Notes: a model not told the origin generated them from the sequence alone. 12,055 nt of DNA from Verrucomicrobia subdivision 3 bacterium UBA7542 (GCA_002479245.1 DLMG01000058.1:21407-33461), one strand, 5' to 3'; shown: positions 1-7,264, numbered from the stretch's first letter. Numbers and translations are program-made.

Positions 1-1140
1 TGTCGTGTCAAACTTCGCTTCTCTTTTTGAGAGATCATCCGTCACGGCTTCGTTTTTCCAGTTGAAGGTGACGGGTTGCGAATTGGTGCCGCGATTGAGA
101 ACGCACATGGCCCAGGCATCGTTGCTGAGCGGCTTGAACCAGATTTCCACGCCATCCTTGGCGGAATACTTGAACCCTTCCACGCCCAGCGCGTCCTGAT
201 TCACAGCAATGACTTCCTTGTTGGCGAGAATTCCCAAGGTTTCCTTGGACATGCTCCGTAAATCGTTTCCAGAAATCAGCGGCGCAGCCAGCATGCACCA
301 CATCGAAAAGTGCGCGCGGTCTTCATTCACCGCCATGCCGTTTCCGACTTCCAACATATCGGGATCGTTCCAGTGCCCCGGTCCGGCGTATTTCCGCAGG
401 CCCTCCTGCTTGTCAAGGATTTGCAAGACGCCCCATTGATACCAGGTTTTGTGATCTATTTTGCAGTCGAAGCAATTGCAGATGTCGCCGGTGGTGCGCC
501 AGGAATGGCCGACATTGGTGGCCCAGAGCCACGGCTGATTGTCGCCCCATTCGCACAGGCTGAAGAGAATCGGCCGGCCGGCCGCATACAGGGCGTCGCG
601 CATGGTCGTATAGGCTCCCTCAGCCTTCAGGCCCTCGGCGTTGCACCAGTCATACTTCAGATAATCAATTCCCCACTGGGCGTAAGTCAGCGCGTCCTGA
701 AATTCGTGACCCCGGCTGCCAGGCCAGCCGCCGCAGGTTTTGTAGCCGACATCCGAATAGATGCCGAGCTTCAATCCCTTGGAGTGGACGTAGTCGGCCA
801 GCGCTTTCATTCCAGACGGAAACTTCTTCGGATTGGCGTGGATAAACCCTTGTGCATCCCGTTGTCCCTCCCAGCAATCGTCAATATTGACGTATTGGTA
901 TCCCGCGTCCTTCATGCCCGAGGCAACCATCGCGTCGGCGGTTTCGCGGATCAATTGCTCGTTCACCTTGTCGGTAAATTTATTCCAACTGTTCCAGCCC
1001 ATCTGCGGGGTCAAGGCCAGTTGGTCGAACTTCTGGCCGGGCGCGACGGGCGCGACGGGCGCGACGATGGCGACGACGGGCTTCTTGGTGGCGCAAGCCG
1101 ACAGCAAAATCAGCGGGATTAAAATGAGTATGCGTTTCAT
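1..1140 (-). CDS. GH27 alpha-galactosidase, lipoprotein (3' end cut by window)
   Basis: Likely hydrolyses terminal alpha-1,6-galactose from galactomannan or its oligosaccharides on the cell envelope. The visible 380 residues begin with a lipoprotein signal (MKRILILIPLILLSAC, lipobox LSAC, lipidated Cys16), then a VAP-repeat linker (about residues 22-34), then a GH27 (beta/alpha)8 barrel from about residue 40. GH27 hallmarks are MGWNSWN (47-53), NIDDCW (85-90), the nucleophile Asp164 in LKYDWCN, the acid/base Asp219 in WRTTGDI, and HWNDPDMLEVGN near 256-267. The start at 1140 is the only one giving a full lipoprotein signal. The reading frame is open to base 1, so the C-terminal beta-sandwich is truncated. 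It lies 68 bp downstream of the epimerase on the same strand, probably in one operon. The family call is strong. The mannan substrate is inferred from the neighbours, since GH27 also includes alpha-N-acetylgalactosaminidases. Confidence 0.93.
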   Translation of the reverse strand, partial: MKRILILIPLILLSACATKKPVVAIVAPVAPVAPGQKFDQLALTPQMGWNSWNKFTDKVNEQLIRETADAMVASGMKDAGYQYVNIDDCWEGQRDAQGFIHANPKKFPSGMKALADYVHSKGLKLGIYSDVGYKTCGGWPGSRGHEFQDALTYAQWGIDYLKYDWCNAEGLKAEGAYTTMRDALYAAGRPILFSLCEWGDNQPWLWATNVGHSWRTTGDICNCFDCKIDHKTWYQWGVLQILDKQEGLRKYAGPGHWNDPDMLEVGNGMAVNEDRAHFSMWCMLAAPLISGNDLRSMSKETLGILANKEVIAVNQDALGVEGFKYSAKDGVEIWFKPLSNDAWAMCVLNRGTNSQPVTFNWKNEAVTDDLSKREAKFDTT

Positions 1141-1208
1141 GGTGGTTGGAGTGTTTTGTATCGTGGTTATGGGAGTGCTTCGATTTTTCAAGAAAGTGAT
1201 TGCTCCGT

Positions 1209-2435
1209 TCAGTGCTGCTCCTTGCCCGCGGAAATTGCGCGCAACCGGCGGAGCGTTTCCAGGCACATGCGCGACCCGTGATACGGGCCTTTCCATTCGC
1301 TGACTTTTGGCAGGGTCGGATCCACAAGGCCTTCAGGCGTGATGCGCCAGAACCATTCGCCGTGAACGCGGTCAACCAGATGCCGCTCGATAAAATCCCA
1401 GGTGTGCCGGGCGGCTTCGAGGAATTTCGCGTCACGGGAAAGCTGGAAGGCGTTAAGGAAACCGATGACCGCCTCAGCCTGCGGCCAGCATTCCTTGCCC
1501 GCATCAGTGATTTTTCCACCCTTCCCCTCGTAACGAAGCGCGCCGTCCACGTCAATTCCTTCCTTGAGCACGACCTCCGCCATTGGCAGCGCAACCGCCC
1601 CGGCTTGTTTGAGCAAAACGGCGTCCCCAAGAACTTCGGCGGCTTCACACAACAACCAGGTGCCTTCAATATCATGACCGAAGGTATAGGAATTGGAGCG
1701 CACGTGCCATTCCTCATCGAAGAAGTGGTTCAAGTGCTTTGTGCGGGAATCAAGCATGCGTTGCCCGAAAAGCTGGATGAGTTCGCGCAGGCGTTGCTCG
1801 ACCCGAGGTTCTTTCCAGACCCGGTACAGATTGGTGTAAGCCTCAAGGAGATGAAGATGATTGTTCATGGACTTCTTCTCGTTCATGTCCTTGTCGCTAA
1901 GCCGCGCATCGGCATCGGCCTCCGACCAATCACGACGGCGCACTTCCAGATAACCGCTGTATTTCGAATCGTGCGCGTGCCGCTCGATCAATTCAAAGAG
2001 TTCCCGGTCACGAGCCAGCGCGACCGGCGCGGCAAAGGCCTGGTAATATTCAGCCAGTGCGTAGATGTAAAACGCCTGGCCATAGATTTTTTTGGAATCG
2101 TCAATGACGCGTCCGGCATCATCCAATCGCCAATACGCGCCGCCATATTGCGTGTCCCAGAACCGGTTCATCACGTAATCAAACGCGCGATCGGCCATTT
2201 GTTGGAAGAGCTTTTCGGGCCGGGCCCGGTGGACGGCGGAAAACGCCCACAGAATGCGGCTGTTGACGATAAGTCCCTTGGGTTGCGTGCGGTCGGGCAT
2301 GAGATCGTTGAACAGCCAGCCCATCCAGCCGCCTTGCTCGTGGTCCACCGCCGGTCCGCACCAGAACGGCATGATCTGGCCGAACAATTGGTCGCTGACG
2401 CGCTGCGAAAAATCCTTCAATTCATTTGTATTCAT
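1209..2435 (-). CDS. AGE-superfamily sugar 2-epimerase (cellobiose/mannobiose 2-epimerase)
   Basis: Predicted cytoplasmic enzyme that epimerises C2 of the reducing sugar of beta-1,4 disaccharides, for example mannobiose to mannosyl-glucose. The 408-residue protein has the normal length for cellobiose 2-epimerases and no signal peptide. Its (alpha/alpha)6 motifs match the cellobiose epimerase branch better than N-acylglucosamine 2-epimerases: MNNHLHLLEAYTNLYR (190-205, His193), FGHDIEGTW (252-260, His254 and Glu257), CWPQAEAVIGF (316-326) and GPYHGSRMCLE (383-393, His386). The three histidines are spaced much like the catalytic set known in Rhodothermus cellobiose 2-epimerase. The ATG at 2435 lies 20 bp after the GH5 stop, so cotranscription is likely. 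Its shine-dalgarno is weak (GGAA). In known mannan pathways this enzyme feeds a GH130 mannosylglucose phosphorylase, which is not in the window. An epimerase acting on other beta-glycans cannot be excluded. Confidence 0.9.
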   Translation of the reverse strand: MNTNELKDFSQRVSDQLFGQIMPFWCGPAVDHEQGGWMGWLFNDLMPDRTQPKGLIVNSRILWAFSAVHRARPEKLFQQMADRAFDYVMNRFWDTQYGGAYWRLDDAGRVIDDSKKIYGQAFYIYALAEYYQAFAAPVALARDRELFELIERHAHDSKYSGYLEVRRRDWSEADADARLSDKDMNEKKSMNNHLHLLEAYTNLYRVWKEPRVEQRLRELIQLFGQRMLDSRTKHLNHFFDEEWHVRSNSYTFGHDIEGTWLLCEAAEVLGDAVLLKQAGAVALPMAEVVLKEGIDVDGALRYEGKGGKITDAGKECWPQAEAVIGFLNAFQLSRDAKFLEAARHTWDFIERHLVDRVHGEWFWRITPEGLVDPTLPKVSEWKGPYHGSRMCLETLRRLRAISAGKEQH

Positions 2436-2455
2436 GTAAAATTCCGGGTCGCCGG

Positions 2456-4294
2456 CTATTTCGGCTCCAAAGCATGAATGATTTCCACCCGCCCGATTTG
2501 GGTTTCGCCGGTCAGTTCGATTTTCAGGAACTTCGCGCCGCTGCCGATATTCTCGGCGTGGTAGAGGACCGGCTCCCAGAAACCGTAATCGCCGGCACCG
2601 CCAAAATATTCATTTTTGCTGACATGGACGTCATGATAAGTCTGGCCATCATCGGAGATTGAACACTTCAAGTCCACAATATTGTTGGGAAACAACGTGA
2701 AAACGCGGAAACCTTCAATCGAAGCCGGAAGCTCGTAGATGAGCGCGTCACCGGCCTTGCCGGCGGCGCGGTGCGCGTCTTCCTTCGCCCGGCGGCAGTT
2801 GCGCGTGCTGATTTCGATTTGACCCTGCCGGGCGTGGACTTTTGAGAAGTCAGCGAGTTCGTCCACCAGGGTTGCGTGCGTGACTGCGACCGGCCCGACG
2901 ACGTTGGAGGGTTTCGAGAGACCCGCTTCATTTTTTGCGCGGACCCGGTAATACCAATTGCCTTTTGGCGCGGACTCGTCGTTGAACAGCGGACGATATT
3001 GCACGAAGCTTTCGTCAATGTTCGCGCCAGCCATCGTCCACGGCCCGTCCGCTTTCGGGGCGCGTTCGACGGTGTAGCTGGCGGCACCCACAGAGCCTTG
3101 CCAGGAAATCGCGGCGGCGTCGGTGATGGGCAGCAATCTGGGCGGTGCCGGAACGGGAATGGGCGGCGGAGTCAATCCACGGATGGCAAAGGCATAACGA
3201 CGAGTGATCGCCATAAGATTCGTTTCGTCGTACTCCGCGCCAGTGGTTGAACCGGGCCAGTGAAAACCTTTGTAAAGATTGCCGCCCGACGGTTCGCTGT
3301 GCCAGTAGAAGCCGCCATCACGGTCGCGGAAACGCAGGCTCCAGAGCAGGCCGCCGGAAATGCCGGTATCAATGATTGCCTGCATGGCCGCAGCCATCTG
3401 TTCGGTGGGAACGAATCCGAATTCACCGACGATATAAGGCTTCTTGCCTTTCGCCATGGCCGCATTCTCCTGGATGAGCTGGGCGAACGGAGTTGTCCGC
3501 ATCGAATTCGGATAATGGTGCGTCGTGACGATATCAATCTCCGGTATGGCCAGCAATTCCGGCTGCAATTGCCAGGCCCGACCGTCCATAACCAGGTGGT
3601 TCGTATCAAGGCTCTTGATGTAGCGCGCGATCTCCCGCGTCCACGCGGTGGTTGGGGATATTTCATTGCCGGTTTCCCAGCACAGAATGGCCTTGTCGTC
3701 GCAATAACGCACGCCGGTGAATGTGTTGGTGCGCATCAAGACAAACCGGATTGTCTCCTTAAAATCCGCAATGAGTTGAAGATCAGTCCAGAAGTCGTCC
3801 CGGTCCTTGCCGCGAAAGCCGGCGTATTCCGCGCGGCCGCCCTGCCACTTCCAGTTATCCACGAGGGGAATAATAAGCCGGATGCCTTGTTCGTTGGCCA
3901 CTTGGAGGACAAGGTCGAGTTCGCGGAAGGCCGCTTCATTGAATTTGCCCGGCCCCAAAATGTGACGGGGCGTCCCCGGCGGGTCATTGGTGCGCACCAC
4001 GGAAAGCACGTAGGTGCGCACAACCGTGCCACCCATCTGGCGCACCGTCATCAGCCCGTCCCTGATTTCAAACTCATCCGGCAAACGCCAGAGATTGGTC
4101 TCCGTAAAAGGCATGTTGTCTTCAATCATTTGAAGATTGGGGAGGTCGAAGGAAATGAAGCGAAACGGTTTGTCGCCTTCCATCAACTGGTCGCCGCGAA
4201 CGGTGATGAAATCGCGCAGCCCCGGTTCCGCCCGGACCGCGGTAAAGGCGAGAAAGGCGAGGAGCGCCGTCGAAAATAAAGAGAGCGGTTTCAC
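2456..4294 (-). CDS. Exported GH5-type glycoside hydrolase (probable beta-mannanase) with FN3-like and discoidin-like domains
   Basis: Predicted secreted retaining endo-hydrolase, probably cutting beta-mannan or glucomannan backbones. It has a Sec signal peptide (residues 1-22, ending AVRA) and a TIM barrel at about 30-375. The likely acid/base is Glu211 in CWETGNEIS and the nucleophile is Glu291 in YIVGEFGF. Conserved barrel features include HHYPN (259-263) and GGLLWSLRFRDRDGGFYWH (314-332), a pattern seen in mannanase-like GH5 proteins. A proline-rich linker (376-386) leads to a fibronectin-III-like module (about 387-475, with SYTVERA and NWYYRVRAKNEAG). A C-terminal beta-sandwich (about 480-612) resembles F5/8-type or CBM modules and could bind carbohydrate. 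The start is GTG at 4294, preceded by GGGAA; no in-frame ATG fits the signal peptide better. Exact GH5 subfamily and substrate are inferred, and other beta-glucan or mannosidase activities remain possible. Confidence 0.85.
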   Translation of the reverse strand: MKPLSLFSTALLAFLAFTAVRAEPGLRDFITVRGDQLMEGDKPFRFISFDLPNLQMIEDNMPFTETNLWRLPDEFEIRDGLMTVRQMGGTVVRTYVLSVVRTNDPPGTPRHILGPGKFNEAAFRELDLVLQVANEQGIRLIIPLVDNWKWQGGRAEYAGFRGKDRDDFWTDLQLIADFKETIRFVLMRTNTFTGVRYCDDKAILCWETGNEISPTTAWTREIARYIKSLDTNHLVMDGRAWQLQPELLAIPEIDIVTTHHYPNSMRTTPFAQLIQENAAMAKGKKPYIVGEFGFVPTEQMAAAMQAIIDTGISGGLLWSLRFRDRDGGFYWHSEPSGGNLYKGFHWPGSTTGAEYDETNLMAITRRYAFAIRGLTPPPIPVPAPPRLLPITDAAAISWQGSVGAASYTVERAPKADGPWTMAGANIDESFVQYRPLFNDESAPKGNWYYRVRAKNEAGLSKPSNVVGPVAVTHATLVDELADFSKVHARQGQIEISTRNCRRAKEDAHRAAGKAGDALIYELPASIEGFRVFTLFPNNIVDLKCSISDDGQTYHDVHVSKNEYFGGAGDYGFWEPVLYHAENIGSGAKFLKIELTGETQIGRVEIIHALEPK

Positions 4295-4498
4295 TGAAGG
4301 ATTCCCGTTAAAATGCTCCCGGCCGGCACCCGGTTGTGCGCGAAGTTTCGGACAGGAAAATACGGTTTAAGCCCAGGGTCGGTCGCACGACACGATGCTG
4401 CCAGGCCGTCTGCCGGTTTTCGAGGGGGATTTTGGTCATCTGTTTTGACGACAAACATCGTTGTTCCGCATCGCAGCATCAAAATTACTCCTGCCACC

Positions 4499-5236
4499 TC
4501 ACTTCAGCATCAGCATTTGGTTGAGTGGGCCTTCCATGGTGTCGGCCCAGATTTGATATCCCTTCTCGTTCGGATGCAGCAGGTCCGGCATGATGTCGCG
4601 GGACAGCGTGCCGTCCGGTCCAAGAAATTTGGAACCGACATCCATGAACTTCACCGTCTTCCCGTCATCCAGCTTTGCGAGTTGCGCGTTGACCGCCCTG
4701 ACCTGTTCGCGGACCGGATCGTTTGTTCCGCCACGCGGGAAAATGCCGAACAACAGGATTTTGCTTTCCGGCAGGCGGGCGCGGAGTTCACTGACGACGG
4801 CGGTCACGCCCTCAATGATTTCGGGCGTGGTGTTGCGGGGTTTGCCATTGTCTTCATTGCCCGCATTGTTCGTGCCGATGAGCAGCACGACGACTTTGGG
4901 TTTGATGCCATCGAGTTCGCCGTGCTCAATGCGCCAGAGCACATTTTGGGTGCGATCATAGCCGATGCCGAACTCGGCGGCGTGGCGCGGCACGTAATAC
5001 TTGTTCCAGACATTCAGCCCGCCCCCGTCCCAAAGCCAGCCGGCGGTGATGGAATCGCCGAGAAACAGCAGGTCAATGCCGCCCTGCTTCGCCTGCTTCA
5101 CAAAAGCCTCGTGGCTCGACATCCAATTGGTGGGAAAGGTGCGGGGCACGGGAATGACGGCGGTGTTTTCGGCCAAAGCCGTGACCGCCAGGAACAGGGA
5201 AAGGGCAAACGCGAAAGTGAAGAGGCGTCGTTTCAT
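4499..5236 (-). CDS. Exported SGNH/GDSL hydrolase, probable carbohydrate acetylesterase
   Basis: Predicted secreted serine esterase of the SGNH superfamily, in the branch resembling PAF-acetylhydrolase subunits and bacterial acetylxylan or acetylmannan esterases. The start at 5236 gives a clean signal peptide (MKRRLFTFAFALSLF, cleavage after LAVTALA at about 22) and a 245-residue product. An in-frame ATG at 5287 would add 17 residues ahead of the signal and is unlikely. Block I is FLGDSITAGW with nucleophile Ser62. Block III is GTNNAGNED (Gly121, Asn123). Block V is DLLHPNEKGY with Asp218 and His221, completing the triad. It shares strand with the mannan-type genes but is separated from the GH5 gene by 204 bp, so it may have its own transcript. 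Deacetylation of mannan is inferred from context. The SGNH assignment itself is secure. Confidence 0.88.
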   Translation of the reverse strand: MKRRLFTFAFALSLFLAVTALAENTAVIPVPRTFPTNWMSSHEAFVKQAKQGGIDLLFLGDSITAGWLWDGGGLNVWNKYYVPRHAAEFGIGYDRTQNVLWRIEHGELDGIKPKVVVLLIGTNNAGNEDNGKPRNTTPEIIEGVTAVVSELRARLPESKILLFGIFPRGGTNDPVREQVRAVNAQLAKLDDGKTVKFMDVGSKFLGPDGTLSRDIMPDLLHPNEKGYQIWADTMEGPLNQMLMLK

Positions 5237-5333
5237 GCGCCGAACATATCGGGCAGAAACGAAAAAAGCAACCTGTTCTCGCCTCATGCGTTGTCATGAC
5301 TGACTTCAGCCCCAGGTAACCTTTATCCGTGAG

Positions 5334-5579
5334 TCAACCCGAGGCGTGTTGTTTCCGTATCTGTCCGGCTTGCGTGCCGGCGACCGCGTCACGGAGTTCA
5401 AACAACGTCATTCGCTTCGCACGTGGCTGATTGCTTGTCACCAAACGCAACCCGCAGATTCTGATGAAATATGCGGGTTGGTTTGAATTTACGGTAAGAG
5501 CGCCCTCGGGGCGGCGATTTTCTCTGAAGCCTTCGGTTATGGTCCATTCGTCAAGCCAATCGCCTTGCCTGCGGAGCAT
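5334..5579 (-). CDS. Small hypothetical frame, doubtful
   Basis: An 81-codon open frame beginning MLRRQGDWLDEWTITEGF. I do not recognise it. It has a plausible soluble, mixed-charge composition, but no shine-dalgarno and no motif, and it starts inside the integrase-like relic in a different frame. It could be a decayed gene fragment brought in with the same rearrangement. It is recorded only because the surrounding 700 bp otherwise has no gene. Confidence 0.15.
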   Translation of the reverse strand: MLRRQGDWLDEWTITEGFRENRRPEGALTVNSNQPAYFIRICGLRLVTSNQPRAKRMTLFELRDAVAGTQAGQIRKQHASG

Positions 5580-5689
5580 TGTTTTAACAATTGTTCGTTT
5601 ATCGCGGCCTCTTCTACCCGCCCCTCACAAGGGCGATAAATCTTGGCCAGTACCTTGTTACGGTGTTTAACCTTCTTGGGCCATTTCAT
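5537..5689 (-). pseudogene. Relic of a tyrosine recombinase/integrase N-terminus
   Basis: A 50-codon minus-strand frame starts MKWPKKVKHRNKVLAKIY, which resembles the first arm-binding residues of phage/ICE-type integrases I know from Verrucomicrobia-like genomes. Similarity fades after about 22 residues (near 5622), and the frame stops at 5537 with no catalytic domain. None of the Arg-His-Arg-Tyr recombinase motifs occur in the following DNA on that strand. The frame also stays open upstream of the ATG to at least about 5820, but that part looks unlike an integrase. If real, it marks an old integration site with most of the gene deleted. The call rests on a short stretch of similarity recalled from memory, so confidence is low. 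Confidence 0.35.
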
Positions 5690-5898
5690 AACGTCCGCCT
5701 CAGCAGATTTGGGCGTTTCGTGTGTCGGAAGCGTGTCGGAGATTCCGAATCTCTCGTTTTCCTCAATAAAAATGGCTCCAGAGGTAGGGCTCGGAGACTT
5801 TTCCCTATTTATTTCGAGGAAAAATATAGCGTTTTCCCCTTTAGAATCAAGCTAATTCTTCAAAATCAGTGCCTACTCTAAACCTACTCGTATGCTAC

Positions 5899-5921
5899 TT
5901 TTACTACACGTTTTACTACAC
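5899..5921. repeat. Two 11-bp direct repeats, TTTTACTACAC, 12-bp period
   Basis: TTTTACTACAC occurs at 5899-5909 and 5911-5921, separated by one G. Related CTACT-containing words precede it at 5871-5900. The spacing is near one helical turn. It lies between the integrase-like relic and the Fic stop codon. Arm-type recombinase or excisionase sites are one possible reading. Confidence 0.6.
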
Positions 5922-5943
5922 ACTTTGGCTTTCGCCCTGCGCT

Positions 5944-6948
5944 TCATGCCAGGATATAACGCCCTGATTTTCGTGTGCCAACGCGCCGCACCAGACCGGC
6001 ATCCAGCAATGGCTGCATCAGCTTAATTGCGCCTTGCTTGGTCACGCCGAGCGCATCCCAAATTTCCTGCGGCGTCATGCTTTTGTGGTCGCGCAATAGC
6101 TGCAACAACTGCTCCTGCTTCGGGCGCAGCACCAGTTTTGTCCGGGTTGAACCGGCGGACAATTTTTGCACCCGCGTCCAGACGCGCTCAAGGGTGACTT
6201 GCAAGCCTTCGGCGGCGTATTCCAGCCAAGCGGTCAAATCCTCGCCCTCGTGCCGCACGGCGTCCAAGGCCGCATAATAACGCGGACGGTCTTCCCAATA
6301 AAATTCGTCCACGGAAAAAATGTGGTGCGTGTCAAACCCGCGCCGGTAAAGCTCCCACAACGCCAGCGCGCGGCCTGTGCGCCCGTTCCCGTCGGCAAAC
6401 GGATGAATAGACTCAAAACGATAATGGACGATGGCAGAACTCAACACGGGCGACATTTTGGCGGCTTCCTTGTTCCACCACGCCAGCAATTCAAACATCA
6501 AACCTGAAACGTCCCCCGGTGGTGGCGGCACATAGCGGCCAACGCGCACGGCGATGGTGCGATAGCGTCCGGCAGTTCCCTGATCCATCACGTCACCGGC
6601 CATGATTTTATGCAGGCTCAAAATCTCCTCGTGCGAGATCGTCTTTTTGGCGGCGTTCTTTTCCACGAAACGCAGCGCTGCGAAATAATTGACCACTTCC
6701 CGCTTGGCGCGGGCGGCCACGGCGGGGATTTCGCGGCCTTCCTCCACGGCGCGGACTTGTTCCAGCGTGAGCGGATTACCCTCAATGGCTGTTGAAGAAT
6801 GGGTGTTTCGCGTCCTGGTGTCCTTTTGCAGCGCTGGAATCCACGGCACTTCCACGGTGGCGGCCAGAATCCGCTCACGCAGGGCGGCAATCTGCTCCAC
6901 CCGCGCCAGCAATGCAGGCGTGATGATGAATTGCGGCTGATAGCTCAC
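5944..6948 (-). CDS. Class II Fic-domain protein (probable AMPylase) with C-terminal winged helix
   Basis: Predicted nucleotidyltransferase that transfers AMP (or another phosphate-containing group) to a protein hydroxyl. The 334-residue protein has an N-terminal helical part carrying the inhibitory-helix motif SSTAIEGN (Ser52-xxx-Glu56-Gly57), which marks class II Fic proteins that restrain themselves without a separate antitoxin. The Fic core follows at about 85-245, with the complete active-site motif HPFADGNGR (182-190, catalytic His182). The C-terminal part (about 270-334, MTPQEIWDALGVTKQGAIKLMQPLLDAG) is a winged-helix segment typical of Fic/DOC proteins that may bind DNA. The start is GTG at 6948, because an in-frame stop lies 12 bp upstream; no shine-dalgarno is visible. 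Key residues are intact, so it looks active. It sits as cargo next to the element boundary. Confidence 0.92.
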   Translation of the reverse strand: MSYQPQFIITPALLARVEQIAALRERILAATVEVPWIPALQKDTRTRNTHSSTAIEGNPLTLEQVRAVEEGREIPAVAARAKREVVNYFAALRFVEKNAAKKTISHEEILSLHKIMAGDVMDQGTAGRYRTIAVRVGRYVPPPPGDVSGLMFELLAWWNKEAAKMSPVLSSAIVHYRFESIHPFADGNGRTGRALALWELYRRGFDTHHIFSVDEFYWEDRPRYYAALDAVRHEGEDLTAWLEYAAEGLQVTLERVWTRVQKLSAGSTRTKLVLRPKQEQLLQLLRDHKSMTPQEIWDALGVTKQGAIKLMQPLLDAGLVRRVGTRKSGRYILA

Positions 6949-6954
6949 AAAATG

Positions 6955-6984
6955 AAATTACGTGATTAGACAACCGTAAGTCAA
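6955..6984 (-). promoter_or_regulatory. Candidate promoter of the Fic gene
   Basis: On the minus strand TTGACT (6979-6984) and TAATTT (6955-6960) are separated by 18 bp. The -10 ends only 6 bp before the GTG start, so the transcript could be leaderless or nearly so, in line with the missing ribosome binding site. The two 13-bp repeats at 6965-7000 overlap the spacer and flank the -35. Confidence 0.4.
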
Positions 6985-7000
6985 CTTATTAGACAACCGT
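6965..7000. repeat. Two perfect 13-bp direct repeats in the Fic promoter (ATTAGACAACCGT)
   Basis: ATTAGACAACCGT is found at 6965-6977 and 6988-7000, start-to-start 23 bp, about two helical turns. One copy lies in the -35/-10 spacer and one just upstream of the -35. Tandem, same-face spacing suggests an operator. The winged helix of the Fic protein itself is a possible ligand. Confidence 0.7.
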
Positions 7001-7055
7001 TTTCATTCCCCGGCGGCATGGCTATCCGGTTCCAAAGCCAAAGGCTTGCAGGTGT

Positions 7056-7200
7056 GCTTCGTGAATTCCTAACCAGCCGCAGCTTGCGACGTGAGCATTG
7101 GCAAGCAGGAACGGAAGCGGCGAGTTTTTGTTTGAGCCGACCCGTAGTATGCTTGCCAAGCGCAACGGAGCGGTATAATGGGCGGCGCAATTCACGAAGC
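7056..7200. repeat. Long symmetric interrupted inverted repeat (possible structured RNA or cruciform)
   Basis: Outer arms GCTTCGTGAATT (7056-7067) and AATTCACGAAGC (7189-7200) are perfect over 12 bp. Inner arms TTGGCAAGCA (7098-7107) and TGCTTGCCAA (7150-7159) are perfect over 10 bp. A 4-bp pair CGGC/GCCG (7118-7121, 7136-7139) closes the centre. All arm pairs share one symmetry axis near 7128. A small hairpin with a GGAA loop (7198-7209) follows. This lies in a 316-bp non-coding gap (6949-7264) with no credible ORF. Confidence 0.75.
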
Positions 7201-7264
7201 CGGAAGGCTCATGCGTTCGCATCTGCGAAACACTGGCCTTTGGCGTAAGCGGCGATTGGGCAGG

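Larger units (their letters stand above)
5237..5943. other. Gene-poor junction between hydrolase locus and accessory region
   Basis: About 700 bp with no convincing intact gene. It holds a truncated recombinase-like frame (5537-5689), a 10-bp palindrome AACAATTGTT (5586-5595), a 15-bp palindrome GAGATTCCGAATCTC (5739-5753) and 11-bp direct repeats (5899-5921). An 81-codon minus-strand frame at 5334-5579 overlaps the recombinase relic in another frame. It has no recognisable motif and may or may not be translated. The stretch from about 5760 to 5925 is visibly more AT-rich than either flank. No tRNA cloverleaf was found. It looks like a rearranged insertion boundary. Confidence 0.6.

Noticed and set aside
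1200..2477. Long plus-strand frame of 425 codons opposite the epimerase
   Set aside because: Antisense shadow of a gene with clear catalytic motifs; its translation has no domain and unusual composition.
3260..4279. Plus-strand 339-codon frame opposite GH5
   Set aside because: Shadow of the GH5 coding strand with no recognisable motifs.
4313..5299. Plus-strand 328-codon frame opposite the GDSL esterase
   Set aside because: Antisense shadow; the minus strand has a signal peptide and complete SGNH blocks.
5641..5770. Possible tRNA gene around the GAGATTCCGAATCTC palindrome
   Set aside because: No acceptor, D or anticodon arms can be paired around it; at best a T-arm-like fragment.
5944..6948. 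Fic/antitoxin pair (toxin-antitoxin module)
   Set aside because: The inhibitory motif SxxxEG is within the same protein (class II), and no small antitoxin gene adjoins it.
7056..7200. Integron attC site or retron msr-msd reading of the symmetric inverted repeat
   Set aside because: No GTTRRRY/RYYYAAC core pair at the ends, and no integron integrase or reverse transcriptase in the window.
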